Shown here in pieces: positions 17,924 through 26,357 of a DNA stretch of 64,000 nucleotides (position 1 is the first letter of the stretch; the number at the start of each line of letters is the position of its first letter). The translations under genes were made by a program, and so were the position numbers. This DNA comes from Clostridium sardiniense. GTDB lineage: Bacteria; Bacillota; Clostridia; Clostridiales; Clostridiaceae. The notes beneath the pieces were generated by a model. The model was not told the origin of the DNA, ran no database searches, and saw only the letters and a program-made list of their open reading frames with translations. The stretch spans positions 1-64,000 of the forward strand of contig NZ_JAFBDA010000007.1 of the NCBI RefSeq assembly GCF_016907995.1. Reading direction: 5' to 3'.

Positions 17924-18916
17924 CTATACCCCCTTTTTATATATTTTTTTGATTATATCTTCTATACTAGTCTCCTTTAATGAAAAATCTAATATATCAA
18001 TTTTTTGCATCACTTTATAAATTACTTCTGATGAAGTTACTTTGTTTTTATTAAATTTAATTATCAATCTTCCATCATATATATATTCTTCTATATCATT
18101 AATATTAAATTCTTCCTTTAAATTAAGATTAGCCTTTATATCCCCTTTTATTTGAGCTTCTAATGTAATCATATATCCAAAGCTATTTTTTATATCTTTT
18201 AAACTTCCATCATATATCTTCTTCCCATTATCAATAATTATAATTCTTTCACAAAGTTCTTCTATATCACTTAAATCATGAGTAGTTAATATAATTGTTG
18301 TATTAAATTCTCTATTTATTTTCTTAATAGCTTCTCTAACCTTATCTTTAACTACAACATCAAGCCCAATTGTTGGTTCATCTAAATAAAGAATTTTTGG
18401 ACTATGAATAAGTGACGCTGCAAGGTCTGCTCTCATTCTTTGGCCAAGTGATAATGTTCTTACAGGATTATTCATAAATTCTTCTAATCCTAAAACTTCA
18501 TTTAAAAATCCCATGTTCTTATTGAATAAATTATCCTCGACAGAATAAATATCTTTAAGTATCGTAAAAGTTTCCGTTAGAGGCAAGTCCCACCACAGTT
18601 GTGTCCTTTGTCCAAATACTACGCCTATATCCTTTGCATTCTTTTCTCTATCTTTATAAGGAACTATTCCATTAACTTCTATAGTTCCAGATGATGGAGT
18701 AAGTATCCCTGTCATCATTTTTATTGTAGTAGATTTTCCTGCTCCATTGGATCCAATATATCCAACCACTTCCCCCTCTTCTATTTCAAATGAGATATTT
18801 GATACTGCTTTTTTGATATCATATTCATTAGAAAATAATGATTTTAATGCGCCTTTAAAACCTGGATCTTTTTTTCTAATCTTAAAATCTTTAGTTAAAT
18901 CTTGAACTTTAATCAA
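17924..18916 (-). CDS. ABC transporter ATP-binding protein for DUF990-type exporter
   Basis: A 330-residue ATPase with Walker A GSNGAGKST (55-63), signature LSLGQRMRADLA (155-166), Walker B ILYLDEP (175-181) and H-loop TTHDL. It has the extra ~90-residue C-terminal domain usual for this group. The start is a TTG at 18916, set by an AAGGGGG ribosome site 8 nt upstream; no ATG is available. Upstream are a GAAACGTTTC palindrome and a 16-bp inverted repeat that may regulate the operon. The substrate is unknown. Confidence 0.9.
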   Translation of the reverse strand: MIKVQDLTKDFKIRKKDPGFKGALKSLFSNEYDIKKAVSNISFEIEEGEVVGYIGSNGAGKSTTIKMMTGILTPSSGTIEVNGIVPYKDREKNAKDIGVVFGQRTQLWWDLPLTETFTILKDIYSVEDNLFNKNMGFLNEVLGLEEFMNNPVRTLSLGQRMRADLAASLIHSPKILYLDEPTIGLDVVVKDKVREAIKKINREFNTTIILTTHDLSDIEELCERIIIIDNGKKIYDGSLKDIKNSFGYMITLEAQIKGDIKANLNLKEEFNINDIEEYIYDGRLIIKFNKNKVTSSEVIYKVMQKIDILDFSLKETSIEDIIKKIYKKGV

Positions 18917-18933
18917 TTAAATTCCCCCTTTTA

Positions 18934-18943
18934 GAAACGTTTC
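18934..18943. promoter_or_regulatory. Cre-like palindrome GAAACGTTTC
   Basis: A perfect 10-bp palindrome lies just upstream of the ribosome site of the ATPase gene. It resembles the core of CcpA or other LacI-family operators, but the flanks deviate from the full cre consensus at about three positions. Confidence 0.3.
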
Positions 18944-19011
18944 CAAAAATAAAATCTCTTAATACCAATTTATCTTTAGTTTTAATAATATCACTAAACT
19001 ACATAATTTAC

Positions 19012-19054
19012 AATATTGGTAATTATTGACTCACTATTAATAATTACCAATATT
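19012..19054. other. 16-bp inverted repeat in the leader of the DUF990-type ABC operon
   Basis: Perfect arms 19012-19027 and 19039-19054 with an 11-base loop. There is no T run on either strand, so it is not a standard terminator; an operator or leader hairpin is more likely. Confidence 0.6.
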
Positions 19055-19063
19055 AGGCTTTAT

Positions 19064-19104
19064 AAAAATACTCTATCACTACAAAATTTTCATAGAGTAT
19101 TTTT
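19064..19104 (-). terminator. Terminator of the peptidase-like gene
   Basis: A 13-bp stem (19064-19076 with 19092-19104) immediately follows the stop codon and ends in a U run on the minus strand. Confidence 0.85.
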
Positions 19105-19109
19105 ATATT

Positions 19110-19943
19110 CTATATCTCTTTTAAATTATCAATTATATCTTCTATACTTCTACCAACATTTTTTTCAAAAGCATCATAGAACTCCATATATTTAGAGTCA
19201 TTTAATATCTTCATTATTATGTCTATGCCCTTTTCTTTTACTATCTCCTTAATTACTAAGTAGCTTTGTCCATAAACATTGTAACCATCATTTATCATAT
19301 TAGATATTTCTTCATTACTATTACCTAAATTTCTAAAGTCAACTTTTTTATCTATATCAACTACATATATAAGTTCTCCCTCATTGTGAATCATTGAAGT
19401 ATATTCAGCTACTCCCTCTTCAAACCATGTTGGAATATTATATTTATTTATATCATTTTCCTTGCAATAGTAATTAACTATATGATGTGCATATTCATGA
19501 ATTATATTACGTCCCTTGATACTACCTTTATACATATAAATAGTATCATTTAAATATATTGCAGCAACATCATTAATATTAATTTTCAAAGCTTCCATAA
19601 ACTCATCTTCGCTATTAAATATTACAATATCTACTTTATATTCATCATTTATATCAAATACTGTAGATGTATCTTCCCTTGCTTGCTTTAACCATTTTTC
19701 TATAATGTCTTTATTTTCATTATTTATATTTTTTTCATAGTACTCTGATCCATTTTCTAATTCAAGGCTTTCCATGCCCCTCGTAACCTTAATATTCACA
19801 ATTTTTTTAACTACATTCTCTTCTGCAAAAGCCTTAACACTATTAATTGTTGGCAAGTTTAAGGTTACTACTCCTAAAATAATCGCAAGAACTATAAGCA
19901 CAAAATTTTTTAATATATTTCTAAACTTTTTTCCCCACCCCAT
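19110..19943 (-). CDS. Secreted gluzincin-like (peptidase MA-type) protein
   Basis: A 277-residue protein with an N-terminal signal/anchor (about 11-38, possible cleavage after AFA at 40) and a zinc-peptidase core. HEYAHH at 149-154 gives the HExxH motif, and WFEEGVAEYTS (173-183) supplies the downstream glutamate, as in the peptidase MA family. It probably acts outside the membrane; the substrate is unknown. It is transcribed alone, with a terminator after it. Confidence 0.82.
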   Translation of the reverse strand: MGWGKKFRNILKNFVLIVLAIILGVVTLNLPTINSVKAFAEENVVKKIVNIKVTRGMESLELENGSEYYEKNINNENKDIIEKWLKQAREDTSTVFDINDEYKVDIVIFNSEDEFMEALKININDVAAIYLNDTIYMYKGSIKGRNIIHEYAHHIVNYYCKENDINKYNIPTWFEEGVAEYTSMIHNEGELIYVVDIDKKVDFRNLGNSNEEISNMINDGYNVYGQSYLVIKEIVKEKGIDIIMKILNDSKYMEFYDAFEKNVGRSIEDIIDNLKEI

Positions 19944-20042
19944 ATGCTTAATCCCCTCTGTATATATCTTATAACAATTATATCACATAAAAGGAATTAT
20001 ATTACATTTAATGTTTTTAAAATTATTATTTTAATAATTAAC

Positions 20043-20076
20043 AAAAATAGTCTAAGATTTATAAATCTTAGACTAT
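20043..20076 (-). terminator. Terminator of the TVP38 gene
   Basis: A 30-nt perfect palindrome (20047-20076) folding to a 13-bp stem, followed on the minus strand by TTTTT. Confidence 0.85.
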
Positions 20077-20081
20077 GTTAA

Positions 20082-20783
20082 TTAACTCTCTATGTTAGTT
20101 TGTTTTCTTGAATTCATTATGCGCTTAGAAGAAATAACCCCTATAACCAATATAGCTATTGGTATTAAAAACTCAATTGAAAAAGGATTAGTGAAGCTCT
20201 TTCCAAGCATTGAATAACACATAGTTTCTGGAACAACTCCTAGAAGTGATGCTAAAATGAAATCTTTATATTTTATTTTAGTAAACCCACAAGCATAACT
20301 TAATGGATCATAAGGAAGTATCGGTGGTAATCTTAATAGAAATAAAATTTTAAATCCGTTTTTTTCTATATTATTATCTAATTTAATAAATTTATTTCCT
20401 ATAATCCCTTCAACAAAATCTCTCCCTAATAATCTTGAAACATAAAAAGCAATAGTTCCTGATACTAAGAAACCGGTCATTGTAAGTAAAAAACCTTTTA
20501 TCGGCCCAAATAATGTTCCACCTACTATAGCTATTATATTTGTTGGAATAATTATAAAAAATGGTTTTATAGTATAAAATAACACATATACTATTGCCGA
20601 AAAAGTTCCCTTCTCCTCAATAAATATTGATATCTTTTCCATATCAATATTTTTAATTGCATCCCAATTTTTAACTAACGTAAATATACATATTGATATT
20701 AGCGCTAAAAAAACAACAAACTTTACCCTACATAAATTCTTATTTTTCCCCATGTATTTCCCCTTGCTAAAATTAATTTTCAT
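20082..20783 (-). CDS. TVP38/TMEM64 (VTT-domain) membrane protein
   Basis: A 233-residue polytopic protein of the TVP38/TMEM64 (DedA-like, VTT) family. It has an N-terminal helix (about 23-42), the GTLFGPIKGFLLTMTG block and the family signature LLRLPPILPYDPLSYACG. Members are membrane proteins, some acting as lipid scramblases; the role here is unknown. Two starts are possible: the ATG at 20783 and an ATG ten codons later, each preceded by an almost identical CAAGGGGA ribosome site. I give the longer form. Confidence 0.88.
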   Translation of the reverse strand: MKINFSKGKYMGKNKNLCRVKFVVFLALISICIFTLVKNWDAIKNIDMEKISIFIEEKGTFSAIVYVLFYTIKPFFIIIPTNIIAIVGGTLFGPIKGFLLTMTGFLVSGTIAFYVSRLLGRDFVEGIIGNKFIKLDNNIEKNGFKILFLLRLPPILPYDPLSYACGFTKIKYKDFILASLLGVVPETMCYSMLGKSFTNPFSIEFLIPIAILVIGVISSKRIMNSRKQTNIES

Positions 20784-20890
20784 TTATATCCCCTTGTGTA
20801 TTAAACGTAACATAAAAATATATGTGTGTAAAGTAATGCAAATACTTATTAATAATTTAATTATATAATATTCAGATAATTATAAGAATT

Positions 20891-20932
20891 AAAAAAATAG
20901 TAGTATATATCTATTACTATATATACTACTAT
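20891..20932 (-). terminator. Terminator of the methionine-cycle operon
   Basis: A 14-bp stem (20897-20910 with 20919-20932) followed by seven U residues on the minus strand, just after metH. Confidence 0.9.
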
Positions 20933-20945
20933 CTTTATATTATTT

Positions 20946-23357
20946 CTAATTATTAAATACTTTTTTAGCTATTTCTACAGATTGTTTAGCATCCTTTGCA
21001 TAAAAATCTGCACCCATTTTTTCTGAATAATCCGTTGTTACAACTGCTCCACCAACAAATATTTTGCCTTTAAAACCTGCCTTTTTTAAGGCTACAATCG
21101 TCTCTTCCATCGATACTATAGTAGTTGTCATTAATGCACTAAGCCCTACAAGTTTTATATTATTTTCTGTAGCTTCTTTTACTACTTTCTCTATTGGAAC
21201 ATCTTTCCCAAGGTCTAATATGTCATATCCATAGTTTTCCAATATAACTTTAACTATATTTTTCCCTATATCATGAATATCACCTTTTACAGTAGCCAGT
21301 ATAATCTTTCCTTTGCTTACATCTCCTTTATCTAATTTAACTAATCTATCTTTAATTAAATCAAAAGATATCTTAACTGTTTCTGCAGCTTGTATAAGTT
21401 GTGGCAAAAATATTTCTCCTTTTTCATACTTTTCACCTACTTTATCAAGGGCGGGTATTAAATCTTCATTTACTATTTGAAGTTCTGTCTTTTCTTCTAA
21501 TAATCTTTCTGTTATTTTCCTTGTACTGTTTTTCAATCCTTGAAATATTGATTTTTCTAAAGATTCTTCGTTATCATCTAGTTGTTTAGAATGATTTATA
21601 TTTAAATCTATTTTTTTAGATATTAATACTTTCTCTACTTTTTTATCTCCATAAGTTTCTATATATCTTTTAGCTCCACGGTCATTATTATTTAACACTT
21701 TAAAGGAATCTATAACGTTCATCATCCCTTCTTTATTAGGATTTATAATTGGAAGATCTAATCCAGCCCCTAAAGCTAAGGCTAGAAATGTTTCATTTAT
21801 AAGCTCTCTATTTGGTAATCCAAAGGATATATTTGAGACCCCAAGAAGAGTTTTAACTCCTAACCTCTCCTTAACCATTCTTAAAGCTTTTAATGTATCC
21901 ATAACTTCTTCTTGTTGAGCTGAAACAGTTAAAGCTAAGCAATCTATATATACATCCTCTTTTTTTATTCCATATTCAATGGCTCTATTAACTATTTTTT
22001 CTGCTATTTTAAATCTTGATTCAGGGTCTTTAGGTATACCATTGTTATCAAGTGTTAATCCAACTACTGCGGCTCCATATTTCTTCACTAGAGGAAGAAT
22101 ATTATCTAATACCTCATCCTCTCCACTTACTGAATTTACTATTGGTTTACCATTATATACTCTTAGACCTTTTTCAATTACATTCTTTTTTCCTGAATCA
22201 ATTTGAAGCGGAACATCAACAATACTTTGTAACTCCTTTATTGCACTTTCCATTAATGACTCTTCATCTATCTCTGGAAGACCAACATTAACATCTAGTA
22301 TTTCTGCCCCTCCTTCTATTTGTTCTATTGCTTGTCTTAATATATAATCCATATCTTTATCTATAATAGCTTTTTTAAATCTCTTTTTACCTGTTGGGTT
22401 TATTCTTTCTCCAACTACTCTTACCTCATTAATCTCTACTACTTTATAAGGTGATGCTACTGCATATTTTATTACTTTTCTTCTATTTACCTTACGTTTA
22501 TCTTTAGCTATTTTACTAAGTTCTTCTATAAAGCTAGGAGTTGTACCACAGCATCCGCCTATAATTGAGACTCCCATATCTACTAATTCTCTAACTGAAT
22601 TTGAAAACCCTTTCTCTGTTATATCATAAACAGCTTTTCTTTCTATAATATTTGGAAGTCCTGCATTAGGTTGTACAATTACAGGTAGATTAGTATTATT
22701 AATTATATTTTTTACAATATTATTAAGTTCGCTTGGTTCAAGAGAGCAATTAACTCCAACAGCATCTACCCCTAATCCTTCTAGTGTAATTGCCATACTC
22801 TCTGGGATGCATCCTGTAAAGGTTCTTCCATCCTCTTCAAATGTCATGGTTGCAAATATAGGAATATCGCAACTTTCCTTCGCTGCAATTATTGCCGCTT
22901 TCATCTCATACAAATCAGTCATAGTCTCAATAAGAATTATGTCTACTCCACTATCTACTCCAGCTTTAATTTGTCTTTTAAAAATATTAATAGCCTTATC
23001 AAAACTTAAAGTTCCCATAGGTTCTAATAATTCTCCAATTGGCCCTATATCAAGAGCAATATAGCACTCTTTATTCCCTCTTGCTTTTTTAGCTAAATCA
23101 ACTCCAGATTTTATTATTTCTTCTACAGAAAATTTCGTATTTTTTAATTTAAGCTCATTTGCCCCAAATGTGTTTGTTGTTATAATCTTTGCTCCAGAAT
23201 TTATATAATCTTTATGTATCTTTATTATTTCTTCTCTATGGGTTATATTAAATATTTCTGGATTTTCTCCAAGTTTTAAGCCTAAGTTTTGAAGCATTGT
23301 CCCCATAGCTCCATCAAAAACTAAAATATTATCTTTAATATACTCTCTTACATTCAA
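20946..23357 (-). CDS. metH: Cobalamin-dependent methionine synthase lacking the activation domain
   Basis: At 803 residues this is the compact MetH. The homocysteine methyltransferase domain (1-285) carries zinc ligands Cys204, Cys269 and Cys270. The pterin-binding domain (about 315-570) starts with RVVGERINPTG, and the helical cap plus B12 domain ends the protein with DIHDIG (693-698), whose histidine is the cobalt ligand. The roughly 350-residue AdoMet-dependent reactivation domain of the E. coli enzyme is absent; it is supplied by the preceding gene. The start overlaps that gene by 23 bases. The enzyme transfers a methyl group from methyltetrahydrofolate to homocysteine and closes the operon's pathway. 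Confidence 0.95.
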   Translation of the reverse strand: MNVREYIKDNILVFDGAMGTMLQNLGLKLGENPEIFNITHREEIIKIHKDYINSGAKIITTNTFGANELKLKNTKFSVEEIIKSGVDLAKKARGNKECYIALDIGPIGELLEPMGTLSFDKAINIFKRQIKAGVDSGVDIILIETMTDLYEMKAAIIAAKESCDIPIFATMTFEEDGRTFTGCIPESMAITLEGLGVDAVGVNCSLEPSELNNIVKNIINNTNLPVIVQPNAGLPNIIERKAVYDITEKGFSNSVRELVDMGVSIIGGCCGTTPSFIEELSKIAKDKRKVNRRKVIKYAVASPYKVVEINEVRVVGERINPTGKKRFKKAIIDKDMDYILRQAIEQIEGGAEILDVNVGLPEIDEESLMESAIKELQSIVDVPLQIDSGKKNVIEKGLRVYNGKPIVNSVSGEDEVLDNILPLVKKYGAAVVGLTLDNNGIPKDPESRFKIAEKIVNRAIEYGIKKEDVYIDCLALTVSAQQEEVMDTLKALRMVKERLGVKTLLGVSNISFGLPNRELINETFLALALGAGLDLPIINPNKEGMMNVIDSFKVLNNNDRGAKRYIETYGDKKVEKVLISKKIDLNINHSKQLDDNEESLEKSIFQGLKNSTRKITERLLEEKTELQIVNEDLIPALDKVGEKYEKGEIFLPQLIQAAETVKISFDLIKDRLVKLDKGDVSKGKIILATVKGDIHDIGKNIVKVILENYGYDILDLGKDVPIEKVVKEATENNIKLVGLSALMTTTIVSMEETIVALKKAGFKGKIFVGGAVVTTDYSEKMGADFYAKDAKQSVEIAKKVFNN

Positions 23358-24036
23358 AATCTATTCCCTCTTTTCTATATACACATCTATCATAATTATT
23401 ACAATTTATACAACTCTTCTTTTCCTTTTTTCCACTATATTTTTTTATACCTAAAATAGCAGTTACTGATTTCCTTGGAAATAAAACCATATGTTCTGAA
23501 ACCTTGACTCCTATTCTTCTTTCACAATTTAATACATTTATAAAATCCCTTTGTATACTTAAATCTAAATCTCCATATCCTGGACTATATCTAAATGTTA
23601 GCTCCTCACCTTCATTTACATACTTAGATTTTATCTCTTCTTCTACTAAATCACAAACTTCTTCAACACCTGTAGTTGCACAAGCATCAAATATTAATCC
23701 CTTTGTTAAGTCTACTTTTTCATAAAATCTTATCCGTCTCTCTACATCATTTCCAAGGGTCACAGCCATCAGCACACACCTATCACAGTCTTTTAATAAA
23801 TTATATATATCTATTCCTTCTAAAAGCAAGCTAGTACCTATAAGTTCAATTTTATTTTCTCTTTTCTTAAGATTATACTCTTCATAAATAAATTTAGGTG
23901 TAAAGAAATCTCTACACTCTTTCTTTACACCCGAAATTTTATTCATAATATTTTTGGGCTTCTCTTGCCCTCTATATCCTAAGTATCTTAAAATTTCTGA
24001 TTCCTGAAGAGTAATCTCTCTCCCACTACTCTCCAT
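23335..24036 (-). CDS. Methionine synthase activation-domain protein (separate polypeptide)
   Basis: A 233-residue protein equivalent to the C-terminal reactivation domain of MetH, which uses AdoMet to remethylate inactive cob(II)alamin. The motif RYSPGYGDLDLSIQ is the AdoMet-site segment, with the later SVTAILGI block. The last 30 residues hold a small cysteine cluster (CINCNNYDRC then EC), perhaps metal binding, common in the stand-alone clostridial version. Its start lies within the last codons of luxS (11-base overlap), and it overlaps metH by 23 bases, so stoichiometric coupled synthesis is likely. Confidence 0.88.
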   Translation of the reverse strand: MESSGREITLQESEILRYLGYRGQEKPKNIMNKISGVKKECRDFFTPKFIYEEYNLKKRENKIELIGTSLLLEGIDIYNLLKDCDRCVLMAVTLGNDVERRIRFYEKVDLTKGLIFDACATTGVEEVCDLVEEEIKSKYVNEGEELTFRYSPGYGDLDLSIQRDFINVLNCERRIGVKVSEHMVLFPRKSVTAILGIKKYSGKKEKKSCINCNNYDRCVYRKEGIDFECKRVY

Positions 24037-24481
24037 ATATATTAAGTGAGAATCCTTTGCTAATTACATCTTTTGCATATTCCTTTGCTCCAAAAAGAGA
24101 AATATCTTTATAATTTCCACATTGAACTTCATTACTTGCTGGTATATCCTCTGATTTTAATAAATTTCTAAGAACTGTCTCAACTGCTGCTTTTATTTCT
24201 ATAGGATCTTTATCACCCCAAGTACTTAAATAAAATCCTGTTCTACATCCCATTGGGGATATATCAATAACTCCATCTAAATTTTCTCTAATATTATAAG
24301 CCAGGTGATGCTCTAGTGCATGCATAGCTGCTGTTCCAAAAGCCTCCTTATTCGGTTGCAGGAATCTTATATCAAACTTGCTTATCTTATCACCATGTCC
24401 TCCTTCGTATACACAACATTTTCTTATAAATGGTGCCTTTACCTTAGTGTGGTCTAGTTCAAAACTTTCTACTTTTTTCAT
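24026..24481 (-). CDS. luxS: S-ribosylhomocysteine lyase (AI-2 synthase)
   Basis: The 151-residue LuxS has the metal motif HALEH (His54, Glu57, His58), catalytic Cys79 in MGCRTGFY and the third metal ligand Cys121 in QCGNY. It splits S-ribosylhomocysteine into homocysteine and DPD, the precursor of autoinducer-2. A perfect AGGAGG ribosome site precedes the ATG. Placed between metF and the methionine synthase genes, it feeds homocysteine straight to MetH. The partner nucleosidase (pfs) is not in the window. Confidence 0.97.
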   Translation of the reverse strand: MKKVESFELDHTKVKAPFIRKCCVYEGGHGDKISKFDIRFLQPNKEAFGTAAMHALEHHLAYNIRENLDGVIDISPMGCRTGFYLSTWGDKDPIEIKAAVETVLRNLLKSEDIPASNEVQCGNYKDISLFGAKEYAKDVISKGFSLNIYGE

Positions 24482-24492
24482 ACATTTGCCTC

Positions 24493-25362
24493 CTAATTAT
24501 TAATTGTTTTAATGACTGTCTTAATATTTTCTTTAATCCTTTTTGCAACATAAGGATTATTCATTGTATAAAGATGAATGCCCTGAGCTCCACTAGAAGC
24601 TAAATCTATAATTTGTTCAACTGCATATGCAATACCTGCTTCTTTTAAAGCTTCTGGACTATATTCATACTTATTCATTATTTTTGAAAATTTATGCGGA
24701 ATTTTTGCACCGCATAATTCTGTTATTCTCTCTATCTGCCTTTTATTTATTACTGGCATAATTCCAGCTTGAATTGGAGTTTTTATTCCATTTTTATTTA
24801 TCTTATCTAAGAAATCATAATAAATATTGTTATCAAAAAACAGCTGAGAAATAAAGCTTGATGTACCTGAATCTATCTTTCTTTTCATATTATCTATTTC
24901 CATATCTATTGATTTATTTTCTATATGGCCTTCTGGATAACATGCTGAAATTATATTAAATCTTTTCTTTTTTTCTATATAACTTATGAGCTCACTTGCA
25001 TAATTGAAGTCTTTTCTAGAGTCACCATTATCATCACCTCTTAATGCAAGTATGTTACTAACGTCTTCAAGTTCTAATCTCTCTGTTATCTTATCTATAT
25101 CATCTTTCTTAGAAGATATGCATGTTAAATGTGCTAAAGGTTCTATATTATACACATTTTTTATAAGTGATGATATCTCTGTAGTTTTGTTATTTATTAG
25201 ACTACCACCTGCCCCATAGGTTACACTAATAAAATCCGGTTTTAAATCTGAAAGCTCATTTAAAGCTCTATATATACTTTTAACTGGTGAATTATTCTTT
25301 GGAGGAAATACCTCAAAAGAAAATACTAAATTTCTTTTATGAAAAATCTCCTTAATATTCAT
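24493..25362 (-). CDS. metF: Methylenetetrahydrofolate reductase
   Basis: A 289-residue TIM-barrel flavoenzyme of the MetF family, making the methyltetrahydrofolate used by MetH. Seen are FSFEVFPPKN near the start, DFISVTYGAGGS (about 42-53), LALRGDD (about 103-109) and FISQLFFDN (about 162-170), all conserved in the family. A GGGGG ribosome site precedes the ATG. It is the first gene after the SAM-I riboswitch, so expression of the whole operon should rise when SAM is scarce. Confidence 0.95.
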   Translation of the reverse strand: MNIKEIFHKRNLVFSFEVFPPKNNSPVKSIYRALNELSDLKPDFISVTYGAGGSLINNKTTEISSLIKNVYNIEPLAHLTCISSKKDDIDKITERLELEDVSNILALRGDDNGDSRKDFNYASELISYIEKKKRFNIISACYPEGHIENKSIDMEIDNMKRKIDSGTSSFISQLFFDNNIYYDFLDKINKNGIKTPIQAGIMPVINKRQIERITELCGAKIPHKFSKIMNKYEYSPEALKEAGIAYAVEQIIDLASSGAQGIHLYTMNNPYVAKRIKENIKTVIKTINN

Positions 25363-25395
25363 AATGCCCCCTTATTTATATCCTAAACTTTGAAA

Positions 25396-25431
25396 TATAA
25401 AAAAGTCCTAGGATATTACACCTAAGACTTT
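25396..25431 (-). terminator. Riboswitch-controlled terminator
   Basis: An 11-bp stem (25402-25412 with 25421-25431, one G-U pair) followed by six U residues on the minus strand. It sits between the SAM-I aptamer and metF and is the expression platform. Confidence 0.9.
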
Positions 25432-25448
25432 AATCTTAAACTCATATC

Positions 25449-25572
25449 CTTATCTATCTGGAATTAGCACCACATATTATAACAAATTTATATATAAAAA
25501 CCCCTAATAAATTATTGTTATACATAGGTTGCTGGGTTTCATAGGGCCAGTCCCTCCACCACTCTTGATAAG
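25449..25572 (-). ncRNA. SAM-I (S-box) riboswitch aptamer
   Basis: On the minus strand the conserved S-box blocks are all present: CTTATCAAGAG, GGTGGAGGGACTGGCCC, TGAAACCCAGCAACC and GTGCTAATTCC, closed by the P1 partner GATAAG. SAM binding favours the following terminator and switches the metF-luxS-metH operon off. Confidence 0.97.
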
Positions 25573-25592
25573 TATATATTCTATTTTGTATA

Positions 25593-25621
25593 ATTATACA
25601 TTAAAAATACTTTTTTGTAAA
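25593..25621 (-). promoter_or_regulatory. Promoter of the S-box operon
   Basis: TTTACA (25621-25616) and TATAAT (25598-25593) with 17-base spacing place the start about 15 nt before the aptamer. The -35 abuts the stop codon of the upstream acetyltransferase gene, which shows no terminator of its own. Confidence 0.75.
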
Positions 25622-25627
25622 TATATT

Positions 25628-26176
25628 CTAATTTTTATCTTTCATATTTTCAAAGTATTCTTCTTTAAATAGAGCCATCAATATCTCATCATGATATTTT
25701 CCTTCTCTATATATTTCTCTTTTAAGACGACCTTCTTCTTTAAAGCCAAGCTTTTTATAACAAGCAATTGCTCTTGGATTTAATGAAAATGCACCAAGTT
25801 TTATTTTTTCCATATTACATTCTTCAAAGATAAATTTGATAAGTACAGATAGAGCATCATACCCATAACCTTTTCCCCAATAATCTTTATCCCCAATCAT
25901 GATTCCAATTATGCAATTTCTATTTTTAATACTAGTAGAGTTTATGCTACAACCACCTATTATACATCCACTTTCTAAATCTTCAATTGCAAAATCATAT
26001 GTTTGATCATTATCTCTTCTTTTCTTAACCCACTCTTCTTCTTGCCAAAGTGCTAATGGAAATGAAGTTTCAATATTTAGAAGCCTTTTTACTTCATAAT
26101 CATTTATAAAGTCATTAAGTTTTGCTATATCATCTTCCTTATGTGCTCTAAGAATTACCTTCTTCCCCTTATACAT
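25628..26176 (-). CDS. GNAT N-acetyltransferase (RimJ/RimL-like)
   Basis: A 182-residue single-domain GNAT protein. It opens with GKKVILRAHKEDDIAKL and has the acetyl-CoA loop GKGYGYDALS (about 113-122) and the end motif ACYKKLGFKEEGRLKREIYREG typical of the RimJ/RimL group that acetylates protein N-termini or small amines. The substrate cannot be told. It lies just upstream of the S-box promoter with no terminator in between, so readthrough into the riboswitch is possible. Confidence 0.87.
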   Translation of the reverse strand: MYKGKKVILRAHKEDDIAKLNDFINDYEVKRLLNIETSFPLALWQEEEWVKKRRDNDQTYDFAIEDLESGCIIGGCSINSTSIKNRNCIIGIMIGDKDYWGKGYGYDALSVLIKFIFEECNMEKIKLGAFSLNPRAIACYKKLGFKEEGRLKREIYREGKYHDEILMALFKEEYFENMKDKN

Positions 26177-26319
26177 AAATCTAAGCCCCCTTTTTTATTT
26201 TCTAATCATAATAACAAAATATGGTTTATATGTCAATATACTTAATATATTATCTATAATTATTAAATATTGTTTTTATAATTTATGAATCAGTAATACA
26301 CTAATAATTAAATTTTTAT

Positions 26320-26357
26320 AAAAAAATAAGCATCATTTTTAATATGATGCTTATTTT
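26320..26357 (-). terminator. Terminator of tagO, overlapping its stop codon
   Basis: A 14-bp stem (26323-26336 with 26344-26357) begins inside the stop codon and is followed by a U run on the minus strand. Confidence 0.88.

Noticed and set aside
18934-18943. Full CcpA cre site
   Set aside because: Flanking positions deviate from the consensus at about three places; reported only as cre-like.
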